Shown here in pieces: positions 53,855 through 63,591 of a DNA stretch of 64,000 bases. The stretch covers positions 1-64,000 of the forward strand of contig JAOULC010000003.1 of NCBI GenBank assembly GCA_029882215.1, read 5' to 3'. The stretch comes from Gammaproteobacteria bacterium (GTDB taxonomy: Bacteria; Pseudomonadota; Gammaproteobacteria; SZUA-229). How positions within the stretch are numbered: the first letter of the stretch is position 1; the number at the start of each line of letters is the position of its first letter. The notes beneath the pieces are model-generated. The model was given only the letters and a program-made list of their open reading frames with translations. It searched no databases and was not told the DNA's origin. The position numbers and the translations under genes were made by a program.

Positions 53855-55174
53855 CTATTTGTGCGTTTTTAATGCATTCATAAAGTTCTCGGCCAGAGCC
53901 ACGTAGATGGGTTTTTTGCAGACAAATTTTGAAGCGCCGGTTGCAATCAGTGAGGTCGCCATCAGTGCAAACACAATGTCCTGATTATCAACCATTTCCA
54001 TGACAATAATAAAAGCCGTTACCGGTGTTTGTACCACACCCGAGAAATAACCCACCATGCCCAGCAGCACAACCGTGGTTGCTAAACTGGCCGGAAACAA
54101 TAATGATAAATCACTACCCAGCCCTGCTCCGCTGGCCAGTGAAGGGGCAAATATGCCACCGGGTATACCGGTTAAGTAAGTGGCCGTTGTAGCGGCAAGT
54201 TTATACAGTGGGTACAGAAAATCGACAGTGTTTTCACAGCTACCGGAGCCGGTACAGCTGACGATTTCCTGAGCTTCGATATAGCCTGTGCCATATACCT
54301 GGCCACCGGATATAACACCCAACACGGCAACCGCCAAACCGAAAAAAAACGCCAGACGATAGGGATTTTTTTGTGTATACGGTCTGAGTTTTCTGCCACT
54401 TATAATCAGTATCTGGCTAAAGCCACCACCGAGTAAACCACCCAGCACACCACTGACGACAACCGCCAGCCAGAGTAAACTCAAGTCGGCCTCTGCTGAC
54501 ACGCTGCCATAATAATTATAATTTGACTGGTGAACGCTGATGGCAGTCATGCCGGCAAGAATGACACCGATTAAAATCATGCCGATGTTGCGGCGGTCAA
54601 ATTCACGCGCCAGTTCTTCAATGGCAAACATAATGCCGGCCAGCGGGGTATTAAACGCAGCGGCCACCCCGGCACCGCCACCGGTTAGTATCAAACCACG
54701 TTTCATATAGCGTGCTGATAAGTGGGTGTATTTTCCAAGGTTGTACATGATGGCGGCGCCAATATGCACAGTCGGCCCTTCCCGGCCTAATGAAGCGCCA
54801 CAAAATAAACCGATCAGTGACAGCAAGACTTTGCCGATGGCAACGCGTATCGACAGCAACCTGTCGGTTAATGACGGACCGCCTTTATCTTCTATGGCTA
54901 TGATGGTTTGCGGAATACCGCTGCCCTCAGCGCCGGGAAAAAAGCGCCGGGTCAGATAAACCGTTAACATTAACCCCAGCGGGGTCATGCAAAAAGCCAG
55001 TATTGGCCAGCGCTGATAAATAGTAAGGAAACTGTGCTCTGCGAAGTCTGCTGACAATGCAAACAAGGCGGCAACCAGGCCGACAAACACAGCACCACCC
55101 CAGAATATGATTCTGGTCTTCCATTTTTTAAACTGCAGGTACTGGTTTTTATGCCGGCGTATATAGTGACGCAT
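53855..55174 (-). CDS. clcA: ClC family chloride channel / H+:Cl- antiporter
   Basis: 439 residues, about ten to twelve membrane segments. The selectivity motifs are GSGIP (in GAEGSGIPQT), GREGPTVHIG (gating Glu), and GGIFAPSLASG. The second Glu used for proton transfer in E. coli ClcA is matched in FAIEELAREF, so coupled antiport rather than a channel is likely. A single-gene unit; the symbol is by family. Confidence 0.88.
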   Translation of the reverse strand: MRHYIRRHKNQYLQFKKWKTRIIFWGGAVFVGLVAALFALSADFAEHSFLTIYQRWPILAFCMTPLGLMLTVYLTRRFFPGAEGSGIPQTIIAIEDKGGPSLTDRLLSIRVAIGKVLLSLIGLFCGASLGREGPTVHIGAAIMYNLGKYTHLSARYMKRGLILTGGGAGVAAAFNTPLAGIMFAIEELAREFDRRNIGMILIGVILAGMTAISVHQSNYNYYGSVSAEADLSLLWLAVVVSGVLGGLLGGGFSQILIISGRKLRPYTQKNPYRLAFFFGLAVAVLGVISGGQVYGTGYIEAQEIVSCTGSGSCENTVDFLYPLYKLAATTATYLTGIPGGIFAPSLASGAGLGSDLSLLFPASLATTVVLLGMVGYFSGVVQTPVTAFIIVMEMVDNQDIVFALMATSLIATGASKFVCKKPIYVALAENFMNALKTHK

Positions 55175-55279
55175 GTAGTTTCCTTGGTTTACTGATTAAT
55201 GACTGTTGTTGCACTGGTCCGCATAGAGTGGCGTTGTCTCGCTGGCCATATACGGATACAGGCTATCACTGTGGATAAC

Positions 55280-58200
55280 TTAATAAAGAATTTTCACGCT
55301 CTCTTCGTCGACAAGGTTTCTGAGGCGGCTGATTAATTCATCGGTCGGAGTGACGTTCCAGTTTTTATCCAGCTCTAAAGTAGCGATCGCTTCAGGGGTT
55401 CGGTAGTGTACCCAGACCGGAAAATTTCCCTCGGTAAATGGTTTTAATGTAGCGGCCAGTCCGTTCATAAAACCATTGGCCGCCCGGGCCGAATCAAGTT
55501 TGATATCGACGCGTTTTGCAAAGCGTTCACGTGCCGATTCAATGTCATATATTTTTTGTGCGGTGATGCGATGACCGCCAAAATACTCATCATAAATAAC
55601 CGGGCCTTCAACCACCATCAGTTTGTCTTTATTGATCAGGTAGGCATATTCTTCGTACACTTCTTCGTAAATCTGTACTTCTATGCGTGCGGTGCGGTCG
55701 TCTAATACCGCCGAGACGATTTTTTTACCGGCTTTGGTTTTACGCGCACGCACATCAACCATTAAACCGGCCAGACAATAAACGGTATTGTTTTTTCGCG
55801 CCCGGTAACCATCGGTGGGTGCTTCGATGATGTCGTGTAATTTGATAAAGCTGCACTGGGTAAATTTTCGCAGCTCTTCTTCATAGCGTTCAATCGGATG
55901 ACCCGTCAGATATAAGCCTAAGGTTTCTTTTTCCGCACGCAGGCGCTGCTCATCATCCCACTCGGCCACATTGGTCTGACTGATCGGTGCCATGTTGAGG
56001 TCTTCATCGGCTGCACTGCCGAATAAATCATCCTGCCCCTGTTCAAAGTTTTTCTGGTGCTGGTCAGCCATCTGGCTGGCTTCCGGCAAGCGTGCCATTA
56101 AGGTGGCACGGTGTGCGCCCAGATCATCCATGGCACCGGATCGGATTAAGCCTTCCATCACCCGCTTATTGACCTTGCGGCTATCAACCCGCCGGCAAAA
56201 CTCGTATATGTCTTTATAAGGCCCGGTCTGGCGGCGCTCTTCGATCACCGATTCCAGTGCCGCTTCACCCACGCCTTTAATGGCCCCTAAACCATAAACG
56301 ATGGCTTTGTTGGCATTCACACTGAATTTGATTTCCGAGCTGTTGACATTAGGTGGCAGAACTTCCAGTCCCATCGAATGACAGTCTTCAATCAGGGTCA
56401 CCACTTTATCGGTGTTATCCATGTCGGCAGATAATACCGCAGCCATAAACTCTGACGGGTAATGGGTTTTTAGCCACATGGTCTGATAAGACAATAAGGC
56501 ATAAGCGGCAGAGTGAGATTTATTAAAACCGTAACCCGAAAAATACTCCATCAGGTCAAAGATGCCGGATGCGGTTTTCTGATCGATATTGCGTTCGGCT
56601 GCACCCTGCTCGAATATTAATCGCTGCTCTGCCATGACCTCGGGTTTTTTCTTACCCATGGCCCGGCGTAACATGTCGGCACCACCGAGCGTGTAATTCG
56701 CCAGTACCTGGGCGATTTGCATGACCTGTTCCTGGTAAAGAATAACGCCATAGGTCGGTTCAAGTACCGGTTCGAGATCGGGATGCGGATAGGCCACATC
56801 GGCCCGGCCATGCTTACGATTGATAAAGTCATCTACCATGCCGGAGCCTAACGGACCCGGCCGGAACAGTGCCACTAAGGCAATGATATCTTCAAAGCAA
56901 TCGGGCTGCAGGCGTTTGATCAGGTCCTTCATACCACTGGATTCCAGCTGGAAAACAGCAGTGGTATTGGATAGTTTTAACTGGGTAAAGGTTTCCGCAT
57001 CAGCCAGATCAATAAACTCAATTTGCAGCGGTTCTTCACCTGCTTTGATTTTATCGACATTTATATTTTTAACCGCCCAGTCGATGATGGTTAAGGTTCT
57101 TAAGCCCAAAAAGTCGAACTTTACCAGACCGGCCGCTTCGACATCGTCTTTGTCAAACTGGGTGACGATGCTGGTGGCACCATGCTCACAATAAACCGGG
57201 GCAAAGTCGGTTAACACCGAGGGCGAGATCACTACACCACCGGCATGTTTACCGGCATTTCTGGCCAGACCTTCCAGCGACAGTGCGATATCAATTAACG
57301 CGCGCACCTCTTCATCGTCATCATAGGCGCTTTTTAATTCATCGGATTCAACCAGCGCCTTGCTCAGGGTCATGCCAATTTCAAACGGAACGGCTTTAGA
57401 GATGCGATCAACAAAACCATAAGCATGGCCCAGCACCCGGCCAACATCCCGCACCACCGCTTTGGCGGCCATGGTGCCGTAGGTGATGATTTGCGATACC
57501 CGGTCTCGTCCATAGGTACGCGCCACATAGTCGATAACGCGGTCACGACCGTCCATGCAGAAGTCGATATCGAAATCCGGTAAGGATACCCGTTCCGGGT
57601 TAAGGAATCGCTCAAACAGCAGGTCGTATTCCAGCGGATCCAGGTCGGTGATGAGCATTGCATAGGCCACTAGCGAGCCGGCACCGGAGCCACGACCCGG
57701 ACCTACCGGTACATCGTTTTCTTTAGCCCATTTAATGAAGTCGGCGACGATCAGAAAGTAACCCGGAAACCCCATGTCGATGATGGTTTTTAATTCAAAC
57801 TCAAGACGGTCTATGTAAACCTGACGCTGCGCTGTGTAATCAGCTGCCGATTTATCCAGCAGTACATCCAGTCTTTTTTCCAAACCATCAAACGCTACCA
57901 GTCTGAAATAGCTGTCGGTGGTCTCACCTTCAGGGATAGGGAAATCCGGCAGAAAGCTTTCACCCAGTCGAATTTCCATCGAACAGCGTTTGGCAATCTC
58001 TACACTGTTTGCTAAGGCTTCCGGTATGTCTGAAAAAAGCTCGCTCATTTCCTGCGGGCTGCGTAGATATTGCTGATCACTGTAATCTTTTTCGCGCCGC
58101 GGATCATCGAGTGTACGACCTGATGATATGCAGACCCGGATTTCATGGCTGTCGAAGTCGTCCTGTTTTAAAAACCGTACATCATTGGTAGCCACAACCG

Positions 58201-58780
58201 GGGTTTGCGTTTCACCGGCTAAGACAAGCGCCGCTTCAATATAGGCCTGCTCATTTGGCCGTCCTGTTCTTTGTAATTCAATATAAAAGCGGTCGCCATA
58301 AACAGCGCGCCACTCATCCAGTAACTGGCCCGCTAAGGCCAGATTTCCGGCCAGGATGGCTTTACCAATTTCACCATCACGCGCACCCGATAAGGCGATT
58401 ACACCCTCGGCGTGTTGTTTTACCCAGTCCACTTCGACCAGCGGCTGACCACTGTGCTGGCCCTGCAGATAAGCTTTGGAAATTAATTCAGATAAGTTGA
58501 TATAGCCGATATGATTTTGGGCCAGCAATATCAGTTTGGTGGGCTTTTCATTTTTCTCGCGTGGTTGTACCAGTACATCAAGTCCGATGATTGGTTTTAC
58601 CCCGGCAGCCCGCGCAGCACGATAGAATTTTATCGTTGCGAACATATTGCTCTGGTCGGTTAAGGCAACCGCCGGCATGCCATTTTCAGCACAGGCCTGC
58701 ATCAGGGATTTGATACGGATAGCACCGTCCACCAGTGAAAACTCAGTATGGAGGTGTAAATGTATAAATGAAGGTTGCAT
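55280..58780 (-). CDS. dnaE: DNA polymerase III subunit alpha
   Basis: The replicative polymerase catalytic subunit (1166 residues, normal length). The N-terminal PHP domain begins FIHLHLHTEFSLVDGAI. The active site is in GRGSGAGSLVAYAM and PDFDIDFCMDGRDRVI; the HhH region is KGVGEAALE, and an OB-fold follows (about 990-1070). It is transcribed in the same direction as rnhB, with a 198-nt gap that holds a stem-loop. Confidence 0.97.
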   Translation of the reverse strand: MQPSFIHLHLHTEFSLVDGAIRIKSLMQACAENGMPAVALTDQSNMFATIKFYRAARAAGVKPIIGLDVLVQPREKNEKPTKLILLAQNHIGYINLSELISKAYLQGQHSGQPLVEVDWVKQHAEGVIALSGARDGEIGKAILAGNLALAGQLLDEWRAVYGDRFYIELQRTGRPNEQAYIEAALVLAGETQTPVVATNDVRFLKQDDFDSHEIRVCISSGRTLDDPRREKDYSDQQYLRSPQEMSELFSDIPEALANSVEIAKRCSMEIRLGESFLPDFPIPEGETTDSYFRLVAFDGLEKRLDVLLDKSAADYTAQRQVYIDRLEFELKTIIDMGFPGYFLIVADFIKWAKENDVPVGPGRGSGAGSLVAYAMLITDLDPLEYDLLFERFLNPERVSLPDFDIDFCMDGRDRVIDYVARTYGRDRVSQIITYGTMAAKAVVRDVGRVLGHAYGFVDRISKAVPFEIGMTLSKALVESDELKSAYDDDEEVRALIDIALSLEGLARNAGKHAGGVVISPSVLTDFAPVYCEHGATSIVTQFDKDDVEAAGLVKFDFLGLRTLTIIDWAVKNINVDKIKAGEEPLQIEFIDLADAETFTQLKLSNTTAVFQLESSGMKDLIKRLQPDCFEDIIALVALFRPGPLGSGMVDDFINRKHGRADVAYPHPDLEPVLEPTYGVILYQEQVMQIAQVLANYTLGGADMLRRAMGKKKPEVMAEQRLIFEQGAAERNIDQKTASGIFDLMEYFSGYGFNKSHSAAYALLSYQTMWLKTHYPSEFMAAVLSADMDNTDKVVTLIEDCHSMGLEVLPPNVNSSEIKFSVNANKAIVYGLGAIKGVGEAALESVIEERRQTGPYKDIYEFCRRVDSRKVNKRVMEGLIRSGAMDDLGAHRATLMARLPEASQMADQHQKNFEQGQDDLFGSAADEDLNMAPISQTNVAEWDDEQRLRAEKETLGLYLTGHPIERYEEELRKFTQCSFIKLHDIIEAPTDGYRARKNNTVYCLAGLMVDVRARKTKAGKKIVSAVLDDRTARIEVQIYEEVYEEYAYLINKDKLMVVEGPVIYDEYFGGHRITAQKIYDIESARERFAKRVDIKLDSARAANGFMNGLAATLKPFTEGNFPVWVHYRTPEAIATLELDKNWNVTPTDELISRLRNLVDEESVKILY

Positions 58781-58828
58781 AAATCCCGGTTATTAAATGA
58801 GCAAGTGGATGGTTTATTATTGTTTTAA

Positions 58829-58860
58829 AGTGCTGCAATAATAGCGAAAAAGCCAGCACT
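58829..58860 (-). other. Stem-loop between rnhB and dnaE
   Basis: AGTGCTG / CAGCACT, 7-bp arms with an 18-nt loop, in the gap upstream of dnaE. On the transcribed strand it is followed by TTAAAAC. Weak terminator or chance. Confidence 0.3.
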
Positions 58861-58978
58861 AATAATAGTCTTTTTTAACGTTCAATATAAGCTTAAAAAC
58901 ACAAAATTATAAATAACCAGTGAAGACAATTTACTTTAAATAATGATCGCAAGTAATTGATTATTATAAACCTAAAAC

Positions 58979-59548
58979 TTAAAGTACTTTCTTAACAGGC
59001 GAGAAAGTTTTGCGATGTTCGGGGCAAGCCCCGTGTGTCTTCAGCGCCTCTACATGTAGCTTGGTGCCGTAGCCTTTGTGGCGATCAAAACCGTACTGCG
59101 GATAGCTTTCATGCAGCGTTTGCATTTGCTGATCACGTTCCACTTTAGCAAGAATTGAGGCGGCGCTGATTGCCTGTACTTTGTCATCGCCTTTGATAAT
59201 GGCTTCAGCCGGCAATGCGATATCAGGGCAGCGATTACCATCCACCAGCACTTTTCCCGGTGTAATGTTCAGGCCCTCAACGGCCAGCTTCATCGCCTTC
59301 ATTGTGGCCTGCAGGATATTGATTTGATCTATTTCTGCTGCCGATACACTGGCTATCGACCAGGCAAGAACAGACTCTTTTATTTCTATTGCCAGCGCCT
59401 GACGTTTTTTTTCCGTCAGTTTTTTGGAATCGGCAAGGCCAGCGACCGGCTTATCAGGGTTCAAAATAACGGCAGCGGCAACCACCGCGCCAACCAGTGG
59501 ACCGCGACCGGCTTCATCGACCCCGGCTATTAGTAAATCAGAATTCAT
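58979..59548 (-). CDS. rnhB: Ribonuclease HII
   Basis: Removes ribonucleotides from DNA-RNA hybrids (189 residues from the ATG at 59548; an in-frame TTG sits one codon upstream). The motif [19 protein letters not shown] carries the first two catalytic acids, followed by [17 protein letters not shown] and KVERDQQM, with [13 protein letters not shown] near the end. It is divergent from lpxB, with 111 nt between. Confidence 0.96.
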   Translation of the reverse strand: MNSDLLIAGVDEAGRGPLVGAVVAAAVILNPDKPVAGLADSKKLTEKKRQALAIEIKESVLAWSIASVSAAEIDQINILQATMKAMKLAVEGLNITPGKVLVDGNRCPDIALPAEAIIKGDDKVQAISAASILAKVERDQQMQTLHESYPQYGFDRHKGYGTKLHVEALKTHGACPEHRKTFSPVKKVL

Positions 59549-59659
59549 CAACGACTCGATTGAAATTAAGGTAAAATGCCCACACTTATTTATCAGGCTG
59601 CTGATGCCGGCGATTCGTCACATCAGTGCAGCTGCTATTGTATCGACTCGGAGTTTAGA

Positions 59660-60832
59660 TTGCCCGTTAAAAATATCATGATCAGTGCCGGTGAAGCATC
59701 CGGTGATTTACACGCTGCAAACTTAGTGACAGCGCTGCATAAAATGGACCCGACGATTAAGGTACATGGTATGGGCAGTGATCATATGCGCGAAGCCGGT
59801 GTTGAACTGCTGTATGACTGCCGTGATATTGCGGTGATGGGTATCGTTGAAGTACTGGCAAAATGGGGCACGATCATGGCGGCTCTGGATATCCTGAAAG
59901 AGTCTCTTGAAAAGCGCCCTCCTGATCTGTTGATTCTGGTTGACTATCAGGAGTTCAATATGAAGCTTGCAAAAGCGGCAAAAAAACTGGGCATTAAAGT
60001 CATGTTTTATATCGGCCCTTCTGTCTGGGCCTGGCGCTCACACCGGGTTAAAAAAATTGGCCGCCGCGTTGACATGATGGCAGTACTGTTTCCATTTGAA
60101 GAGGATTTTTACCGGCGTGCAAATGTACCGGTACGCTTTGTCGGCAACCCGCTTGTTGATGAAGTAAAAGCCACCATGAGCCTTGCGGCGGCGCAGGCTA
60201 AATTTGATCTTGACCCGGCGAGAACAACCATCGGCCTGTTCCCCGGTAGCCGGCGCAGTGAAATTTACAATTTGCTGCCAACACAGCTGGCAGCGGCCAG
60301 TCTTATTCATCAGCAACAGCCTGCCACACAATTTATCCTGCCGCTGGCCAAATCCGTCAGTGAGACTGAGCTGCAACCGATGCTGGCATTGCATCCTGGC
60401 TTACCGCTGCGAATTGTGCACAGTCATATCCATGATGTGATGCAATGTTGTTATGCAGTGATATCGGCCTCCGGTACCGCAACACTGGAAACCGCCTTAA
60501 TGGCCACACCGATGGTGATTATTTATAAGATGTCGAACCTGACCTATAAAATCATGAAGCGGATGATTACGATCGAGCATGTCGGTCTGCCCAATATTGT
60601 GGCCGGCAAAGGCGTTGTGAAAGAGCTACTACAGGATGATGCCAGCCCAGAAAACATTGCCGGTGAAATCCTGCTGATGATCAATGATAAAAACTATCAC
60701 CAGCAGATTACCACTGAACTACAGGCTATCCGCAGTAAACTGGGCAGTGCAGGTGGCTCGCAAAAGGTGGCTGAATTAGCCCTTGGAATGCTGCACAGCC
60801 CTCAAACCACATCTAACAAAAGCGGATCATAA
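59660..60832 (+). CDS. lpxB: Lipid-A-disaccharide synthase
   Basis: Glycosyltransferase (GT19) joining UDP-diacylglucosamine and lipid X in lipid A synthesis; peripheral inner-membrane protein. I chose the TTG at 59660 because GGAG lies 6 nt upstream and the product then starts MPVKNIMISAGEASGDLHAAN (390 residues; E. coli has 382). Conserved blocks are DLLILVDYQEFN, GPSVWAWR, PFEEDFY, LFPGSRRSEI and SASGTATLETAL. lpxA and lpxD are not nearby. The stop overlaps the next ATG by one base. Confidence 0.95.
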   Translation: MPVKNIMISAGEASGDLHAANLVTALHKMDPTIKVHGMGSDHMREAGVELLYDCRDIAVMGIVEVLAKWGTIMAALDILKESLEKRPPDLLILVDYQEFNMKLAKAAKKLGIKVMFYIGPSVWAWRSHRVKKIGRRVDMMAVLFPFEEDFYRRANVPVRFVGNPLVDEVKATMSLAAAQAKFDLDPARTTIGLFPGSRRSEIYNLLPTQLAAASLIHQQQPATQFILPLAKSVSETELQPMLALHPGLPLRIVHSHIHDVMQCCYAVISASGTATLETALMATPMVIIYKMSNLTYKIMKRMITIEHVGLPNIVAGKGVVKELLQDDASPENIAGEILLMINDKNYHQQITTELQAIRSKLGSAGGSQKVAELALGMLHSPQTTSNKSGS

Positions 60833-61515
60833 TGTTATTTATAGAATTCCCGGGTGCTTTTGAGCGCCAGTTACAACGCAAATATAACCATGCCTCACTG
60901 TTTGCTCTTAGCAAAGAGGATATTAAATCCGAGCAGGTGCTGATGGAACGGCAAAAAGACAGTGAGGAACTGGAGCAATTTATGAACAGCTTTCGCTCGG
61001 TGGTAGAGCGTGCTGTCGGCCTTAAACCCAATGAGCAAAGCGATGTGATTTTAAAGCTCAAAGAAGAGCTCGATCAGCACTATCAACACTGCTGCAGTTT
61101 GCAGGGAGACATGACACAGATAAAAACCGCGCTGAAAACACTGATTCAGGCCATTATGAATGCGGTACGCAGCGGGGCTGGCAATGACCTTGCGGCACAG
61201 GCCAAACTCGATGAAGAAGACAGTGCCAGAGCTGAACATTTCAGACTGCAGGAGTTTGCTTTTATCAGCGATATCATGCGAGACAATAAGTCCATTCCAC
61301 CGGCTGAACTGGCACTGACGCTGATCACCGAGCCGATGAATATCGTGACGGAGGTTCTGGAGTTATTTCAGGCGCGAGAAATTGGCACCTTAATCTCTGA
61401 CCTGCATGATCAGTTTACCAGCCTGGATGATGAAACCATCAAACCCTATCAGGATAAAATCACCGCCATCTCAAACAAGCTTACCTTAGCGGCGGATGAC
61501 TCTTTAACTAACTAG
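60832..61515 (+). CDS. Hypothetical helical protein coupled to lpxB
   Basis: 227 residues, cytoplasmic, with no signal peptide or membrane helices. It is strongly helical and charged (KLKEELDQHYQHC, DEEDSARAEHFRLQEF) with likely coiled coils at about 30-60, 75-95 and 180-225. I recognise no family. The start overlaps the lpxB stop (TAATG), so it is translationally coupled to lpxB and may have a role in envelope synthesis. Confidence 0.55.
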   Translation: MLFIEFPGAFERQLQRKYNHASLFALSKEDIKSEQVLMERQKDSEELEQFMNSFRSVVERAVGLKPNEQSDVILKLKEELDQHYQHCCSLQGDMTQIKTALKTLIQAIMNAVRSGAGNDLAAQAKLDEEDSARAEHFRLQEFAFISDIMRDNKSIPPAELALTLITEPMNIVTEVLELFQAREIGTLISDLHDQFTSLDDETIKPYQDKITAISNKLTLAADDSLTN

Positions 61516-61572
61516 GCGCTTAGCGGTTAATCACTTAAACGATGGTATTTTCTTTTAACGTAAGCGGTCTCA

Positions 61573-61617
61573 CCACAGAGCCCTATGAGCTTTGTGGGGC
61601 AAATGGTTATTTTTTAT
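61573..61617 (+). terminator. Terminator of the lpxB operon
   Basis: CCACAGAGC / GCTTTGTGG, 9 bp with one G-T and a 7-nt loop (61573-61597), with a T-run at 61608-61616. Convergent with the ABC exporter gene. Confidence 0.55.
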
Positions 61618-61700
61618 TAAGAGCTTTCCCCAGCTTACAGCAAAACAAATAACAAACGACAGTTGCCTTTAGCGCTACGCATTTAAAACACCTTTGACTT

Positions 61701-63503
61701 TCAGCCCTCTTCCGGCAGCTGTTTTTCTGATTGCTGTAATGACCACAGGTGTTCGTATTTTCCTTTTTTTGCAATCAGTTCTGCATGCGAGCCTTTTTCA
61801 ACTATACCACCTTCATCCATTACCAGAATGGTATCAGCATCCACCACGGTCGATAAGCGGTGCGCAATCACCAGTGTGGTATGTGACTGCGAGATATCTT
61901 TTAAGGATTGTAAAATCGCCTGTTCTGACTTTGAATCGAGCGAAGATGTTGCCTCATCAAACACCATGATTCTTGGCTGACTGATAATAACTCTGGCGAT
62001 TGCAACTCGCTGTTTTTCACCACCCGATAATTTCAGCCCTCTTTCACCGACAATGGTTTGATAACCTTCCGGCAAGCTGCTGATGAATGTGTGTATATTG
62101 GCCATTTCAGCCGCTTTATAAACATCCTGCTCGCTAGAGTCCGGTTTTGCATAAATAATATTATTGTATATGGTGTCATTAAACAGCACCGTATCCTGCG
62201 GTACGATGCCGATGGCATCTCGTAAACTTTTTTGACTGACGTCCTTTATATCCTGACCGTCAATTAATACCGCGCCGCTATCGGTATCATAAAATCTGAA
62301 CAATAAACGAGTAATCGTGGACTTACCGGCACCGGAAGCACCGACAATGGCCACTTTATGGCCAGACGGTACTTTGAAACTGATATTATTTAATATCTGG
62401 CGGTCGCTGTTATAGCAAAAGCTGACATTGTTAAATTCAATTTCAGCGGCCGTTAAGATTAAAGTCGCCGCATTGGCTTTATCCTGAATCTCTGCTTTTT
62501 TATCTAACAGTTTGATCATCAGATCCATGTCGGCCAGTGAATATTTAAGCGCCCGGTATATCACCCCTAAAAAACCCAATGGCATAAACAGCTGCAACAT
62601 CATGGTATTGACCAGTACCAGATCACCCAGTGTCATATTGCCATCGACCACACCTTTGGCGGCGTATATCATGATAAAGGTAACGCCGACGGTAATCACA
62701 GCACCCTGACCAAAGTTCAGCAATGACATGGAGTTCTGGCTTTTAACCGCGGTGTCTTCCCATTCATTCATGGTTTTGTTGTAACGGCTTATTTCATATT
62801 CTTCGTTGGTGAAATACTTTACCGTTTCATAATTAATCAGTCCGTCAATAGCCTGGCTGTTAGCCTCAGAATCCAGCCGGTTCATGGCATGGCGGTAATG
62901 CATGCGCCACTCGGTAATGGCCAGTGTAAAGACGATATAAACCACCACGGTCAGTGCAGTAACGAGCGCAAACTTCCAGTTATACTGAGTTAATAAAATA
63001 CCGGCAACCAGCAAAAACTCTGCAATGGTCGGGACGATATTAAACACCAGATAATTCATGATTGAACTGAGGCTCTGTGTGCCACGTTCAAGATCGCGGC
63101 TAATGCCACCGGTTTTCCGCTCAAGATGAAAGCGCAGCGACAACTGATACAGATGCGTTAATACCTGCATGGAGAGTTTTTTAATCGCGCCGTAACGAAC
63201 CCTGGCAAACACTGCATCACGCAGTTCATTAAACAAGCCACTGGTGAGGCGCAATGCACCATAACCCAGTAATAATGAGAGCGGCAAATACAGCGTCAGG
63301 GTATCTTTTGAATGATCCAGCAGATCAATAATTTCTTTTAATACTAACGGCATTCCCACCACCGCCAGTTTCGAAACCACCAGAAACAACAGCGCCATTA
63401 ATGCCCTGCCCTTGTAATCCCAGAGAAAGGGCAGCATTCTTTTAATGTTTCTAATGTCGGTGCGGGAACGGTGTGGTGCAGTTACGGGTCGGCTATCAAT
63501 CAT
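61701..63503 (-). CDS. ABC exporter, Atm1/HMT1-like, fused membrane and ATPase domains
   Basis: 600 residues: six N-terminal transmembrane helices (about residues 30-330) with the Atm1-class blocks LERKTGGISRDLERGTQSL and NYETVKYFTNE, then an ATPase domain with GASGAGKST (Walker A), LSGGEKQRVAIAR (signature) and VFDEATSSLD (Walker B). This N-terminal pattern is like the mitochondrial Atm1/bacterial heavy-metal or glutathione-conjugate exporters. Substrate not determinable. It is divergent from the efflux lipoprotein gene. Confidence 0.88.
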   Translation of the reverse strand: MIDSRPVTAPHRSRTDIRNIKRMLPFLWDYKGRALMALLFLVVSKLAVVGMPLVLKEIIDLLDHSKDTLTLYLPLSLLLGYGALRLTSGLFNELRDAVFARVRYGAIKKLSMQVLTHLYQLSLRFHLERKTGGISRDLERGTQSLSSIMNYLVFNIVPTIAEFLLVAGILLTQYNWKFALVTALTVVVYIVFTLAITEWRMHYRHAMNRLDSEANSQAIDGLINYETVKYFTNEEYEISRYNKTMNEWEDTAVKSQNSMSLLNFGQGAVITVGVTFIMIYAAKGVVDGNMTLGDLVLVNTMMLQLFMPLGFLGVIYRALKYSLADMDLMIKLLDKKAEIQDKANAATLILTAAEIEFNNVSFCYNSDRQILNNISFKVPSGHKVAIVGASGAGKSTITRLLFRFYDTDSGAVLIDGQDIKDVSQKSLRDAIGIVPQDTVLFNDTIYNNIIYAKPDSSEQDVYKAAEMANIHTFISSLPEGYQTIVGERGLKLSGGEKQRVAIARVIISQPRIMVFDEATSSLDSKSEQAILQSLKDISQSHTTLVIAHRLSTVVDADTILVMDEGGIVEKGSHAELIAKKGKYEHLWSLQQSEKQLPEEG

Positions 63504-63591
63504 CTGGTAGTATTCTTAATTTAAGGCTGACTTTATCTTGTATAAAATTGTATTTAAAGACACAATTCAGCGATATGAAAATTATAAAGAA

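Noticed and set aside
59576-59659. Longer lpxB start at 59576
   Set aside because: The extra 28 residues are Cys-rich and unlike LpxB; TTG at 59660 has a well-spaced GGAG.
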